64,000 nt of DNA, from the NCBI GenBank assembly GCA_041488095.1, contig JBGPOP010000007.1:62001-126000 (forward strand), read 5' to 3'. Under the pieces are notes generated by a model that ran no database searches, was not told the DNA's origin, and saw nothing but the letters and a program-made list of their open reading frames with translations. The position numbers and the translations under genes were made by a program. This stretch comes from DASYPQ01 sp041488095 (GTDB lineage: Bacteria; Planctomycetota; UBA1135; GCA-002686595). The first letter of the stretch is position 1, and each line of letters begins with the position of its first letter. This document shows, piece by piece, positions 35,558 to 45,000 of this stretch.

Positions 35558-36088
35558 TCAACCCTCCCGGCCGGGAACTCCGCCCCACTTCTGCCGGAAC
35601 CAAGCCAGGATCCGCGGGCCGTTCTCGAAGCCCAGATCGGGCGGAAGGTCGGACGGATCGAACCACGCTGCCTCGAGCGTGTCGTCCCCGCGCCGCAGGG
35701 TGCCTCCGATCGGACGGCACAAGTACACGGCCAGATTGGCGGGCTTCACCGTGTGGGCGGGCACGAACAGGAGGTCGAGCAGCTCGACCACCTCGACCTC
35801 GATCCCGGATTCCTCCCGGACCTCGCGCGCCGCCGTGCTCGCCGGCGCCTCGTCGACCTCCTGGTAGCCGGCCGGCAGGGCCCACTGTCCCTTGAAGGGC
35901 TCGATCGCGCGACGAACGAGCAGCACGCGGCCGTGCCCGTCGATCACCATCCCGGCGGCAGCGCAGGACGGATTCTCGTACAGGACGAAGGCGCAGTCCG
36001 TGCAGCGCACGCGCTCGCGCCCTTCGACCTCCGCCCGCGAGAGCGGAGCGGCGCACAGGGGACAGTGCTTGGCTTGGCGCTGCCACAC
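35558..36088 (-). CDS. Nudix hydrolase with N-terminal zinc ribbon
   Basis: A 176-aa protein. Four cysteines in CPLC and CTDC form a zinc ribbon, as in NADH pyrophosphatase-like proteins. The Nudix box is complete: GYQEVDEAPASTAAREVREE, followed by SGI. The substrate is probably an ADP-ribose or NADH-type dinucleotide, but this is inference. It is transcribed away from dxr. Confidence 0.88.
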   Translation of the reverse strand: MWQRQAKHCPLCAAPLSRAEVEGRERVRCTDCAFVLYENPSCAAAGMVIDGHGRVLLVRRAIEPFKGQWALPAGYQEVDEAPASTAAREVREESGIEVEVVELLDLLFVPAHTVKPANLAVYLCRPIGGTLRRGDDTLEAAWFDPSDLPPDLGFENGPRILAWFRQKWGGVPGREG

Positions 36089-36135
36089 GCGGGTCGGTCC
36101 GCGGGGCCGGCATTCCCGGGCGCCCGCGGATCCCC

Positions 36136-36141
36136 TACACT
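36136..36141 (+). promoter_or_regulatory. possible -10 element of dxr
   Basis: TACACT, 22 bases before the dxr ATG, in the 75-base divergent gap. There is no good -35 box at 17 bases. Confidence 0.3.
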
Positions 36142-36163
36142 ATCACCCAGGACCGCTCACCTG

Positions 36164-37324
36164 ATGAGATCCCTGCTCCTGCTCGGCAGCACCGGCTCGA
36201 TCGGCACGCAGACCCTCGAGCTCCTGCGCGAGCAGCCGGGGGCCCACCGGGTCGTGGGTTTGGCGGCCAGGCGTTCCACCGAGATCCTGCGCGCGCAGGT
36301 CGAGGAGTTCCGCCCGCTTTTCGTGGCCCTCTCCGACCCCGAGGCCGCCGACGCCCTCCGGCCGCACCTGCCCCCCTCCACGAAGCTTTTTTCCGGCCCT
36401 GCCGCGCTCGAGGAGATCGCCGTCGAGGCCGACTACGACGTCGCCGTCCACGGCGTCGTCGGCGCCGCCGGCCTCCTGCCTTCCCTGCGCGTGCTCGAGC
36501 GCGGTCGCACCCTGGCCCTCGCCAACAAGGAGTCCCTGGTCATGGCCGGGGCCAGGCTCGTGGAGCTCGCGCGCGAGCGCGGGGGCGAGATCGTGCCGGT
36601 CGATTCCGAGCACTCGGCCATCCTCCAGTGCCTGCGCGGCGAGCGCGTCGATCGGGTCCGACGCGTCATCCTCACGGCCAGCGGGGGGCCGTTCCGCTCC
36701 AGCACTCCCGAGGAGATCGAGCGTGCGACGCCGGAGATGGCGCTCTGTCACCCCAACTGGAACATGGGCCCGCGGATCACAGTCGGGTCGGCGACCCTGA
36801 TGAACAAGGCACTCGAAGTCATCGAGCTGCACCACCTCTTCGGCCTGGAGCGCGAGCGCATCGCCGTGGTGATCCACCCCCAGTCGCTCGTCCACTCGCT
36901 GGTCGAGTTCGTCGACGGCTCGGTGATCGCTCAAATGGGACCCCCCGACATGCGCGGCCCGATCCACTACGCTCTGAACCATCCCGACCGGGCTCCCTCG
37001 AATCTGCGCGGTTTCGACCTCGACCTGTTCCACAGCCTCACCTTCGAGGCCCCCGACCCCGCCCGGTTCCCGGCGCTGGAGCTCGGATTCCGGTGCATCG
37101 AGGAGGGGTCGGACTCGGGCAGCGTGCTCAACGCCGCCGACGAGGTGGCCGTCGAGGCCTTCTTGAACCTGGAAATCGCGTTGCACGACATCCCGCGCAT
37201 CAACCGTCGCGTGCTCGACCGGCGACCCGGCCTGGATGAGAGCGTCGAGGATCTCTTGCGAGCCGACCTCCTGGCCCGCGGCTGGGCGCACGAAGAGGTT
37301 CGCGCCCTGGGCGCGCGCGCCTGA
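36164..37324 (+). CDS. dxr: 1-deoxy-D-xylulose 5-phosphate reductoisomerase
   Basis: Second step of the MEP isoprenoid pathway. The 386 aa show the NADPH-binding LLGSTGSIGTQTLELL, ALANKESLVMAG, the metal site DSEHSAILQCL, and MGPRITVGSATLMNKALEVI. The frame is open further upstream, but the ATG at 36164 directly precedes the conserved first strand. It is followed 16 bases later by the site-2 protease, a common pairing. Confidence 0.97.
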   Translation: MRSLLLLGSTGSIGTQTLELLREQPGAHRVVGLAARRSTEILRAQVEEFRPLFVALSDPEAADALRPHLPPSTKLFSGPAALEEIAVEADYDVAVHGVVGAAGLLPSLRVLERGRTLALANKESLVMAGARLVELARERGGEIVPVDSEHSAILQCLRGERVDRVRRVILTASGGPFRSSTPEEIERATPEMALCHPNWNMGPRITVGSATLMNKALEVIELHHLFGLERERIAVVIHPQSLVHSLVEFVDGSVIAQMGPPDMRGPIHYALNHPDRAPSNLRGFDLDLFHSLTFEAPDPARFPALELGFRCIEEGSDSGSVLNAADEVAVEAFLNLEIALHDIPRINRRVLDRRPGLDESVEDLLRADLLARGWAHEEVRALGARA

Positions 37325-37340
37325 CCGGGAGGGCTTCAGC

Positions 37341-39179
37341 ATGGACGGCATCTGGCTCGAGATCGCGCGCTACGCCCAGGTGGTTCTCGGCATCAGCCTG
37401 GTGATCTTCGTGCACGAGGCCGGACACTTCCTGTGCGCCCGCCTGTGCGGCGTCCGAGTCGAGGTCTTCAGCCTGGGCATGGGCCCGCGCGTGCTGGGCT
37501 GGCGCCGCGGATCGACCCTGTACCAGGTGGCCCTCGTGCCCATCGGGGGCTACGTGCGCATGGCCGGCGAGGAGTCGGCCGAGAGCCGGACCGCCCCGGC
37601 GCCCGATGAGCTCCACGGGAAGAGCGTCGGGCAGCGCTTCCTGATCTACTCGGGTGGCGTCCTTGCCAACGTGGCCTTCGGCCTGATCGTCTTCCCGATC
37701 ATCTTCGCCGTCGGAATCCCTTGTGCGGATCCGGTGCTCGGCCCGAGCACACCTGGGACGCCGGCTTGGCACGCGGGACTCGCCCCGGGAACGCGCGTTC
37801 TGACCGTCAACGGACACCGGGTCTTCGACTTCAGCCATATCCTGATCGAGGTGGCCCTGGGTTCGCCCGAGGAGAGCGTGCTCGAGGTTCTAGACCCCGG
37901 AGCATCCCGGCCGAGGACGGTGCGGCTGATACCGGTGTGGGCCGAGAGGATCGGCGCGTTCGAGATCGGCGTCACCAGCGCGATCGACCCTCATGCCGCC
38001 ATCCGCATCACTCCGGGCTCTCCAGCGGCGGCGGCGGGCCTGGCGACCGGCGACCACTTGGTATCCGTCGAGCGGGCCCTGCCCGGCCTGTCGATCGAGG
38101 ACCAGCTCTCCCTCGCGATCCGCGACGGGAAACCCTTCGCGGCCACCTTCGAGCGCGGGGGGAAGCCCTTCCGTGCCGAGATCGTTCCGCGGCCATCCGA
38201 CGCGGTCGAGGACCGGATCCTGGGGGTCGCTCCGCTCGACGACCGCCTGTTCGACTTCCGAGACACGCCACTGGCGTCGAATTCGGGGCTGCGCAAGGAC
38301 GACCGGATCCTCTCCGTCGACGGCCGGCCGATCCTGCGCGTGTTCGACTTCCTGCAGGCACTCGCGACCGCGGAGGGGACCGTCGCCGTGCGCGTAGAGC
38401 GTGACGGCCGCAGGGTCGACCTCACGCTCGGACCCTTGACGCCCGCTGAGACCCTGGCGCTCCACGGCGACCTTGCGATAGGTCCGGACCTGGCCGGTAC
38501 GCGGATCTACGTGAAGCCCGGCACCGCCGCCGACAAGGCCGGACTCCGGTCCGGCGACCGGGTCCTCTCGATCGATGGACGCACGATCGAAGGCTACCAG
38601 CAGGTCCGTGACGCTGCGAAAGCGGCCAGCGACGGCCGGTCGCTCGAGATCGCGATCGAGCGCCGGGCGGACGGAGGCGAGCTGTCCTACCTCACGCTGA
38701 CGGCCTCGGTCACCGACCAGCACGCGATCGAGTACGGGTTCGCTCTGCAGCCTGCACAGTACGTGTATCGCACCAACGGACCGCTCGAGTCGCTCTCCGC
38801 CGGCGTCGCGGCCTCGTGGAAGTTCCTGGAGGAGTCCTGGCTGACGCTCAAGCACATCCTCCTCGGCCAGGTCAGCGGCAAGAACATCGGCGGGATCATC
38901 ACGATCGGCGTCGTCTCGCACAGCTGGGCCGAGCTCGGGCTCGCCAAGCTGTTCTTCTTCCTGTGCATGCTGAGCATGAACCTCGCCTTCCTGAACGTGC
39001 TGCCGATCCCGGTCTTCGACGGCGGGCACCTGCTCTTCCTCCTGATCGAGAGGGTCAAGGGCTCACCCGTCTCCGAGCGCGTGCTCGCCTACAGCCAGAT
39101 GGTCGGCATCGTGCTGATCGTGTCGCTGATGGTCCTGGTGACCTACAACGACGTCATGAAGTGGTTCGTGCACCGCTGA
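37341..39179 (+). CDS. rseP: RseP-type site-2 protease with four PDZ-like domains
   Basis: Intramembrane zinc metalloprotease. The HEAGH motif (His25, Glu26, His29) lies in the first membrane segment, and the second catalytic segment NVLPIPVFDGGH is near the C-terminus. Between them are four PDZ-like units marked by PAWHAGLAPGTRVLTVNG, AAAAGLATGDHLVSV, NSGLRKDDRILSVDGRPI and ADKAGLRSGDRVLSIDGRTI. The usual RseP has two PDZ domains and about 450 aa; this one has 612. It probably cleaves anti-sigma factors or signal peptides. The stop is followed after one base by the next ATG. Confidence 0.92.
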   Translation: MDGIWLEIARYAQVVLGISLVIFVHEAGHFLCARLCGVRVEVFSLGMGPRVLGWRRGSTLYQVALVPIGGYVRMAGEESAESRTAPAPDELHGKSVGQRFLIYSGGVLANVAFGLIVFPIIFAVGIPCADPVLGPSTPGTPAWHAGLAPGTRVLTVNGHRVFDFSHILIEVALGSPEESVLEVLDPGASRPRTVRLIPVWAERIGAFEIGVTSAIDPHAAIRITPGSPAAAAGLATGDHLVSVERALPGLSIEDQLSLAIRDGKPFAATFERGGKPFRAEIVPRPSDAVEDRILGVAPLDDRLFDFRDTPLASNSGLRKDDRILSVDGRPILRVFDFLQALATAEGTVAVRVERDGRRVDLTLGPLTPAETLALHGDLAIGPDLAGTRIYVKPGTAADKAGLRSGDRVLSIDGRTIEGYQQVRDAAKAASDGRSLEIAIERRADGGELSYLTLTASVTDQHAIEYGFALQPAQYVYRTNGPLESLSAGVAASWKFLEESWLTLKHILLGQVSGKNIGGIITIGVVSHSWAELGLAKLFFFLCMLSMNLAFLNVLPIPVFDGGHLLFLLIERVKGSPVSERVLAYSQMVGIVLIVSLMVLVTYNDVMKWFVHR

Positions 39180-39180
39180 G

Positions 39181-40077
39181 ATGAAAGCCTGGGGCCGGCT
39201 CCTGCGGCTGTCGCTCGCTCCGACCGCCGCAGCCGATATCGCCGCCGGGGTCGCCGCCGGGGCGGGAGGGTGGCCGGGCGGAGCGGGGCCGTTCGTGCTG
39301 ATGATCGCCTCGCTCGCCGTGTACCACGGGGGAATGGTGCTCAACGACTGGGCCGATCGCGGGGTGGACGGTCGTACGCGGCCGGATCGACCCATCCCCT
39401 CGGGTGCGGTCCGGCCTGAGGCTGCGCTCGGGATCGCGATCGCGCTCCTGACCCTGGGGCCGCTGCTCGCGCTCACCGTGAGCCACGCGAGCTCATCCGC
39501 TCTGCTTCTCGCCGCCATCGCCGCGGTGTTCTACGACCTGCGCGGACGCGGCGCCTGGATCGGGCCGATCCTCCTCGCGATCTGCCGCGCCACGAACCTG
39601 TCTGCCGGCATCCTCTACGGGGCAGGCCCGGTCCAGGACCTCCACCTCCTCGGGCCGGCGCTGCTCTACGGCGGGTACGTGTTCAGCGTCTCGCGCCTGG
39701 CTCGTCTCGAGGACGCAGCGGAGGACGTCCGGCGAAGCTCGAGGCCGTCGATCCATCTCGCCATCGCCGCGCTCCTCCTCACCACGGCGCCGTTCGCAGC
39801 GCTCCTCCAACCCCAAGCCGCTCGCCTCCGTCTCTGGGCGGCCGTCGTTCTCGCCGCGGTCGGAAGCGCGGGGCTCCTCGGAGCGGCGCAGGGCTTCTCG
39901 ACCTGGTCCGGGCCGGAGGTGACGCGCGCGACCGGCCTCGCCTTGAGGAGGCTCCTCGTCTTCACGGCCGCAGTCGCGCTCTCGGCGGGCGGCGCGGACG
40001 GCTGGATCGTCGCGGGCGCGATCCTTTCCGGCTACCCGGTCTCCTATGCGCTCCGCGGCCTCTTCCCGCCCTCCTGA
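39181..40077 (+). CDS. UbiA-family prenyltransferase
   Basis: A 298-aa membrane protein with about eight hydrophobic segments. The first Asp-rich motif is NDWADRGVDGRTRPDRPIPS, the Mg-prenyl-diphosphate site of UbiA enzymes. The second region is FYDLRGRGAWIGP, less typical. The aromatic or lipid acceptor cannot be deduced. The gene begins one base after rseP and overlaps the convergent nucleotidyltransferase by 34 bases. Confidence 0.85.
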   Translation: MKAWGRLLRLSLAPTAAADIAAGVAAGAGGWPGGAGPFVLMIASLAVYHGGMVLNDWADRGVDGRTRPDRPIPSGAVRPEAALGIAIALLTLGPLLALTVSHASSSALLLAAIAAVFYDLRGRGAWIGPILLAICRATNLSAGILYGAGPVQDLHLLGPALLYGGYVFSVSRLARLEDAAEDVRRSSRPSIHLAIAALLLTTAPFAALLQPQAARLRLWAAVVLAAVGSAGLLGAAQGFSTWSGPEVTRATGLALRRLLVFTAAVALSAGGADGWIVAGAILSGYPVSYALRGLFPPS

Positions 40078-41366
40078 GAGCTCGCGTGCGCCCGCTGTGC
40101 GAGCCACGCCAGCGCCTCCTCGCGCGAGGCGAGCCGGCCGTCGAGCTGAAGCTCCTCGGCCTCCCGCAGCATCTCGCCCCAGCGCGGCCCGTTCGGCACG
40201 TCCAGGCGCTTGAGGTCTTCGGCCGAGATCCAGGCTCTCGGCCAGAGTCCCTCCTCCCCCATCTGTTCCCGCTCACGTTGCGCGTCCTCCAGGTCGCGCT
40301 CCTCGGCCCCGCTCGCCCGGGCTCGCGCGCGCGCGAGCGCGATCCCCTCCTCGAAGGCCGGGCTGCGCATCCACCGGATCCGGATCGAGCGGGGACCCGA
40401 GATCGCTGCGCGGGCGTCCTGCGCGATGGCCCAGATCGCCTCGACGCGCTGACGCAAAGCACGTGAGGGGCGAAGACTCCCGACCACCGTGATCCCGGAG
40501 CGGGCCTGGCTCTCCTTGCCTGCCTGCGCCGGACCGAGGAGCGCTGCCAGACCGAGTGCGATACCCGGAGCGGAAGGCAACGCCTCGAAGACCCGGCGGC
40601 GCGCTTCCCACCAGGGCTTTCGCCCGCCTTCGCCGGCGGCGAGGTCGGCCAGATGCGGGAGAGCGCGCTCCAGGAGGTCGAGGTCGGAGAGCAGCGAGAG
40701 CGCCCGAACGGCTCCCCGCCTTCCCAGGATCCCCACCATTTCGGCGAGGACCCGCTCGGGGCTCACGCCGCGCAGGGAGTCGCCGGAGCGGCGAGCCGCC
40801 GCGAGCGTCCCGGGTTCGGGTTCGAGGTCCAGCGCAGCTGCAAAGCGCGCCAGACGCAGGAGGCGCAGCCCGTCCTCGCGGAAGCGGGCCTCCGGGTCGC
40901 CGACGCACCGCAGGCACCGCGCGGAGAGGTCCGCGAGCCCCCCCGTGGGATCCAGGAAGGCGTCCTCGAGCGGGTCGAGGTACAGGGCGTTGCAGGTGAA
41001 GTCGCGCCGCGTCGCGTCCTCCTCCACGGTGGCCCCGAAGGCGACCTCGTCAGGCCGGCGCGCGTCGCTGTAGGTCGACTCGGAGCGAAAGGTCGTGTGC
41101 TGAACGTCGACCTCCCCGGCGCGGACGATCACGGTGCCGAAGGGGCGGCCCACCGGGACCGTGTGCTCGAAGAGCGCCTCGACCTCCGCGGGGGTCGCGG
41201 CCGAGGCCATGTCGATCTCGGAGGGCTGCCCGCCGAGCGCGAGATCGCGCGGGGCCCCGCCGACGATCCAGGCTCGCCTGCCCGAGCCCGCGAGCGGCCC
41301 GGCGATCGCGCGCGCCGCGGCGGCCAGATGCCCGGAAAGATCTTGCATCGCGGGCCGGCGAGTCAT
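40044..41366 (-). CDS. CCA-adding enzyme / poly(A) polymerase family nucleotidyltransferase
   Basis: Class II nucleotidyltransferase of about 440 aa. The N-terminal catalytic domain has WIVGGAPRDLALGG, then SEIDMASAATPAEVEALF, and the family motif RRDFTCNALYLDP. The RNA-binding part has DPEARFREDGLRLLRLARFA. In the metal-binding pair the usual DxD is Glu-Ile-Asp, a conservative change. CCA addition to tRNA is the likelier role, though poly(A) polymerase cannot be excluded. An ATG at 41348 is an alternative start. TAGGCT sits about seven bases before the first ATG, so the transcript may be leaderless. Confidence 0.85.
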   Translation of the reverse strand: MTRRPAMQDLSGHLAAAARAIAGPLAGSGRRAWIVGGAPRDLALGGQPSEIDMASAATPAEVEALFEHTVPVGRPFGTVIVRAGEVDVQHTTFRSESTYSDARRPDEVAFGATVEEDATRRDFTCNALYLDPLEDAFLDPTGGLADLSARCLRCVGDPEARFREDGLRLLRLARFAAALDLEPEPGTLAAARRSGDSLRGVSPERVLAEMVGILGRRGAVRALSLLSDLDLLERALPHLADLAAGEGGRKPWWEARRRVFEALPSAPGIALGLAALLGPAQAGKESQARSGITVVGSLRPSRALRQRVEAIWAIAQDARAAISGPRSIRIRWMRSPAFEEGIALARARARASGAEERDLEDAQREREQMGEEGLWPRAWISAEDLKRLDVPNGPRWGEMLREAEELQLDGRLASREEALAWLAQRAHASSQEGGKRPRSA

Positions 41367-41423
41367 GGATTGGAGCCTAGCACACCGCGCGGACCGCGCG
41401 GATCGGGAGGACGAGCACAGGAC

Positions 41424-42005
41424 ATGACAGCGCGCGCCTTGCCTCGAGACGGCCGCACCGCGGAATGGGCGGACCCGGTGACCGCCTCCGCCGCGGCCGT
41501 CAGCGAACGCCACGGCCTCTCCTTCGTCGACGGGGCCACGCTCGCGCTGATCGCGCTGGTCGTCGTCCTCGTTTCGCTGCCGCGCCTGCGGCGCTTCGCC
41601 TTGCGCGAGAACGAGACCGACGCGATCCGCATGCTCCGGGTGCTGTCCGACGACGCGCTCGGAAACGGCGAGGCGCTCGCCTCGGGAAACCTCGCCGCCC
41701 TGCTGGCGTCCAGCGCCGACCACCACGTGCGCCTCGAGGACGTCGAGGTGCTCGACGGCGGGCGCCTGCGCCGCCACGGCTACGTGTTCGCCGGCCTGGA
41801 GCCCGTGGCGGGCCGCTTCGTGCTGATCGCCTGGCCCTGGGAACACGGCCGCACGGGTCTCGGCGCCTTCGCGATCGAGCCCGGCGGGGAGCCGCTGGGA
41901 CTGCCCAACTCGGACGGGCGTTTCAGCGGCCCCGGCAGTCCACCTCCGCCTCCGCCTCCGAGCCCGGGCGAGGACGACGCCTGGCGCCCCGTCGTCGGAT
42001 TCTGA
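41424..42005 (+). CDS. pilin-like protein with degenerate N-terminal motif
   Basis: A 193-aa single-span protein. After about 30 polar residues comes GLSFVDGATLALIALVVVLV and then SLPRLRRFALRENETDAIRM, the size and layout of a type IV pilin or pseudopilin helix. The usual cleavage and Glu5 motif (GFTLIE) is replaced by GLSFVD. The globular part has HGYVFAGLE, LIAWPWEHGRTGLGAFAIEP and a late NSDGRF, resembling planctomycete pilin-like domains. It ends in a nine-residue proline-rich tail. Processing by a prepilin peptidase is doubtful. Confidence 0.62.
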   Translation: MTARALPRDGRTAEWADPVTASAAAVSERHGLSFVDGATLALIALVVVLVSLPRLRRFALRENETDAIRMLRVLSDDALGNGEALASGNLAALLASSADHHVRLEDVEVLDGGRLRRHGYVFAGLEPVAGRFVLIAWPWEHGRTGLGAFAIEPGGEPLGLPNSDGRFSGPGSPPPPPPPSPGEDDAWRPVVGF

Positions 42006-42015
42006 CCCGCGCGGG

Positions 42016-45000
42016 CTAGCGGCCCGAGCGCGCGCGCGCGAGGCCGTGGTAGTACCGCGCGATCTCCGCGTCCCCGAGCACGTCGAAGATCTGCGCCACG
42101 CCCTCGAGGTTGCGCGACAACGGTTGCGCCCAGCGTCCGTGCAACAAGGGCTCGGTCGTGCGGGTGGCCGGATCGAGATCGCGCGCTGCCGCGACATCGG
42201 CGAGGACCTCCTCGACCCGAGGCACGCCCGAGTAGACGACGGTGAGCTGCCCGACGCGGTCGAAGAGAAGCGTCACCGGATCGGCGAGGCGCTCGAACGG
42301 CCCGAGGATCTCGACCAGGTAGACCTCGAGCGCACGCAGGAAGCGCTTGTCGGCGCGCCCCGCGAGCACGCCGACTCCCAGCTTCTCGAACAGCTCACGG
42401 GCCTCCGCTTCCCCGGCCGGGTCGCCGGCCTCGAGCGCGATGAGCGGAGCGCCGATCGCGTCCAGCGCCTTCTTCTGCGAAGCCAGCGCCTGGAGCGTGT
42501 AGCGCGATGCGGCGTCGCTCGCGAGCCCGACCCACACCAGGAACGGTCGCCCCTGGAGATCGGCGACGCGGCGCTCGGTTTCGGCGTTTTCGGCAAGCTT
42601 GGCGAAGGCCGGCAGCTCCAGCGCGCCCGCGGGAAGGCGCTCGTAGAGGACGATGCGCGTGACGTCGCGCGGCTCGACGTGCACGGGCTCGGAAGCCCGC
42701 GAGGCCAGCGCCGGGTGGGTGCGCGGAGACACGCGCTCGATCGAAGCCTTCCCCTGCACGATCCGGTAGCGCGCATCGGCGGGGACGTCCGCAAAGGTCT
42801 CCGTCGCGCCCCCGGGCCAGTGCACCTCGATCCGCTCGGCCTTCCTCGCCTGGGAGAGTCCGAAGTGCAGGCGCCGGGAGGGTGCGCACATGAACCCCTG
42901 GGCCGCGTAGACCGTCTGGGACAGGCGCGTCCCTCCCGCCTCGACGACCGCGCGCGCCCCGATCGCGTCGCGGTTGCACGTCGTCCCCACGAGATCCAGG
43001 GCGATCCAGTGTCCCGCCGAGGGGTCGACGTTGCGCAGGAAGCGCAGCCTCGGACCGGTTCGGTTGCGGATCCACAGGTCGACGCGCCCGTCGTCGTCCC
43101 AATCCATGGGCGCGACGAGGCGCGCGTCGTCGATGAAATCCACGCCCAGGGCGGACGAGACCTCGGCGAAGCGCGCCCCGCCCAGGTTCAGGTAGGCGTA
43201 GTTGCGCTCGCGGCCGTTCCACGAGCAGCCCTCGAAGAGCGTGAGGTGCTGGATGGCGTCCCAGGCGTCGACGTAGTCCTGTGGCGCGGGAGGCGCGGCT
43301 GGCGAGCGGGCGATCACGCAGCGCCAGAAGAACCCGCACAAGTCGTCCTCGTCGCGGTTCGTCTCGAAGCCGTTCGGCACGTACAGGTCCGGCCACCCGT
43401 CGTTCTGCAGGTCGAAGAACATCCCGCCCCAGGCCCACCCGCCGGGCGCGACGCCGGCCTCCTCGGTCGCGTCGCGGAAGGTCCCATGGCCGTCGTTCAG
43501 GAGCAGCGTGTTCCCGCGAGCGTGGCGGACGTAGTGCGGCCGGTCTTCGGAGTGCTCGCGCATGAACTGCGGCTGGGCGGCGATGCGCGAGCCGGCGGGC
43601 GAGTCCATGTTCGTCACGAAGAGGTCGACGTGCCCGTCCCGGTCGACGTCCGCGCACGTGGCCCCCATCCCCGCGGCCGGATCGTCGACACCGTTCGGCT
43701 CGGCCACATCGGTGAACTTCCCGCCGTCGTTCCGGTAGAGGCAGTTCTTGCCGAAGTCGTTGACGACGTAGAGATCGACGTCCCCGTCCTCGTCGAAATC
43801 CTCCCAGATCAGGGCCAGGCTGAAGCGATTGGCGTGGACGTCGAGGCCGACCTCCTTGGCCGCTTCGACGAAGCGGTGGCCACCCTCGTTGCGCCAGTAG
43901 AGGTTGCGCGCGCCGTTGTCCGCGTTCCAATAGGGCGTCGGCACCCCGTGCGCGATCCCGCCCTGGACGTAGCGGCAGGCGTACAGATCCAGGTCGCCGT
44001 CGCCGTCGGGATCGGCGGCGCTCAGGCTGGTGATCTCGGGCAGATCGGGGCCTTCGAGGACGGTGTGCTCGGTGAAGTGGCCCTTGCCGTCGTTCCAGCC
44101 GATCAGGATGTGCGGCCCGGCTGCGACCGCAACGTCCTCGTCCCCGTCGTTGTCGAGGTCGAGGATCAGCGCCGGCCCGCAGTTGTCGAGGATATCGAGA
44201 CCCGCCGCGCGGGCGGCGTCGCGCAGGGTGCCGTCGGGCTGGTGCAGCAGCAGGCGGTTGGGCTGGCCGCCGGGCTGCGGCAGGTAGAGGTCCTCGAGCC
44301 CGTCACCGTCGACGTCGCCGACGGCGAGGCCGTGCATCCCGAGGAAGGGCTGGCCCGAGAGCCGGTCCTGGTGGAGGTGGTAGTCCTCGCTGCCGCGCAG
44401 GATCTCCTCGTCGAACCCCTCGCACGGCGACAGCACGGCCCGCGTCAGCTCGGCGAAGGGTCGCACGCGCGCGCGCACCTCCTCGCAGCTCTCGAGGGCC
44501 TGCCGGACCAGCCTCGGAGCGCTCCGGGCCCCGCTCCCGGGCGGCTCGGTCTTCGCGGGCGCGGCCCACTCCGCCTTCCAGCGCAGGTTCTGCTGCAGCG
44601 ACCCGGGACCTGCCGCGCCGCTCACGCGCAACCGGATTCGCGTCTCGAAGCGATCGCCACCGTGCAGGTCGAGCCCGTCGATCGCGACGTCGACGCGCAG
44701 ATCGGTGACCTCGCGCAGCGACGCCTTCCACGCGCGCACGAGATCCGCGAGCTCGGCGCGCGGGTGGAGCCCGGGATCGAGCGCACGGCCGCGGCGGACG
44801 GAGAGATCGCCGTCGTCGAAGACCGTCTCGAGCGACGCCGGCCAGAGCGCCGTCGCCCCGGCGAAGTCTTCGCTCAGGATCTCCTCCAGCCCGTGCCCGT
44901 CCGCGGCCAGCGCAGCGGAAATCCGACCCGGCAGGTCCTTCTCGATCCGCCGCGCCCAGGCTTCGCTCGTCCAGCCCCCCGCGATCGGATCGCGCCATCG

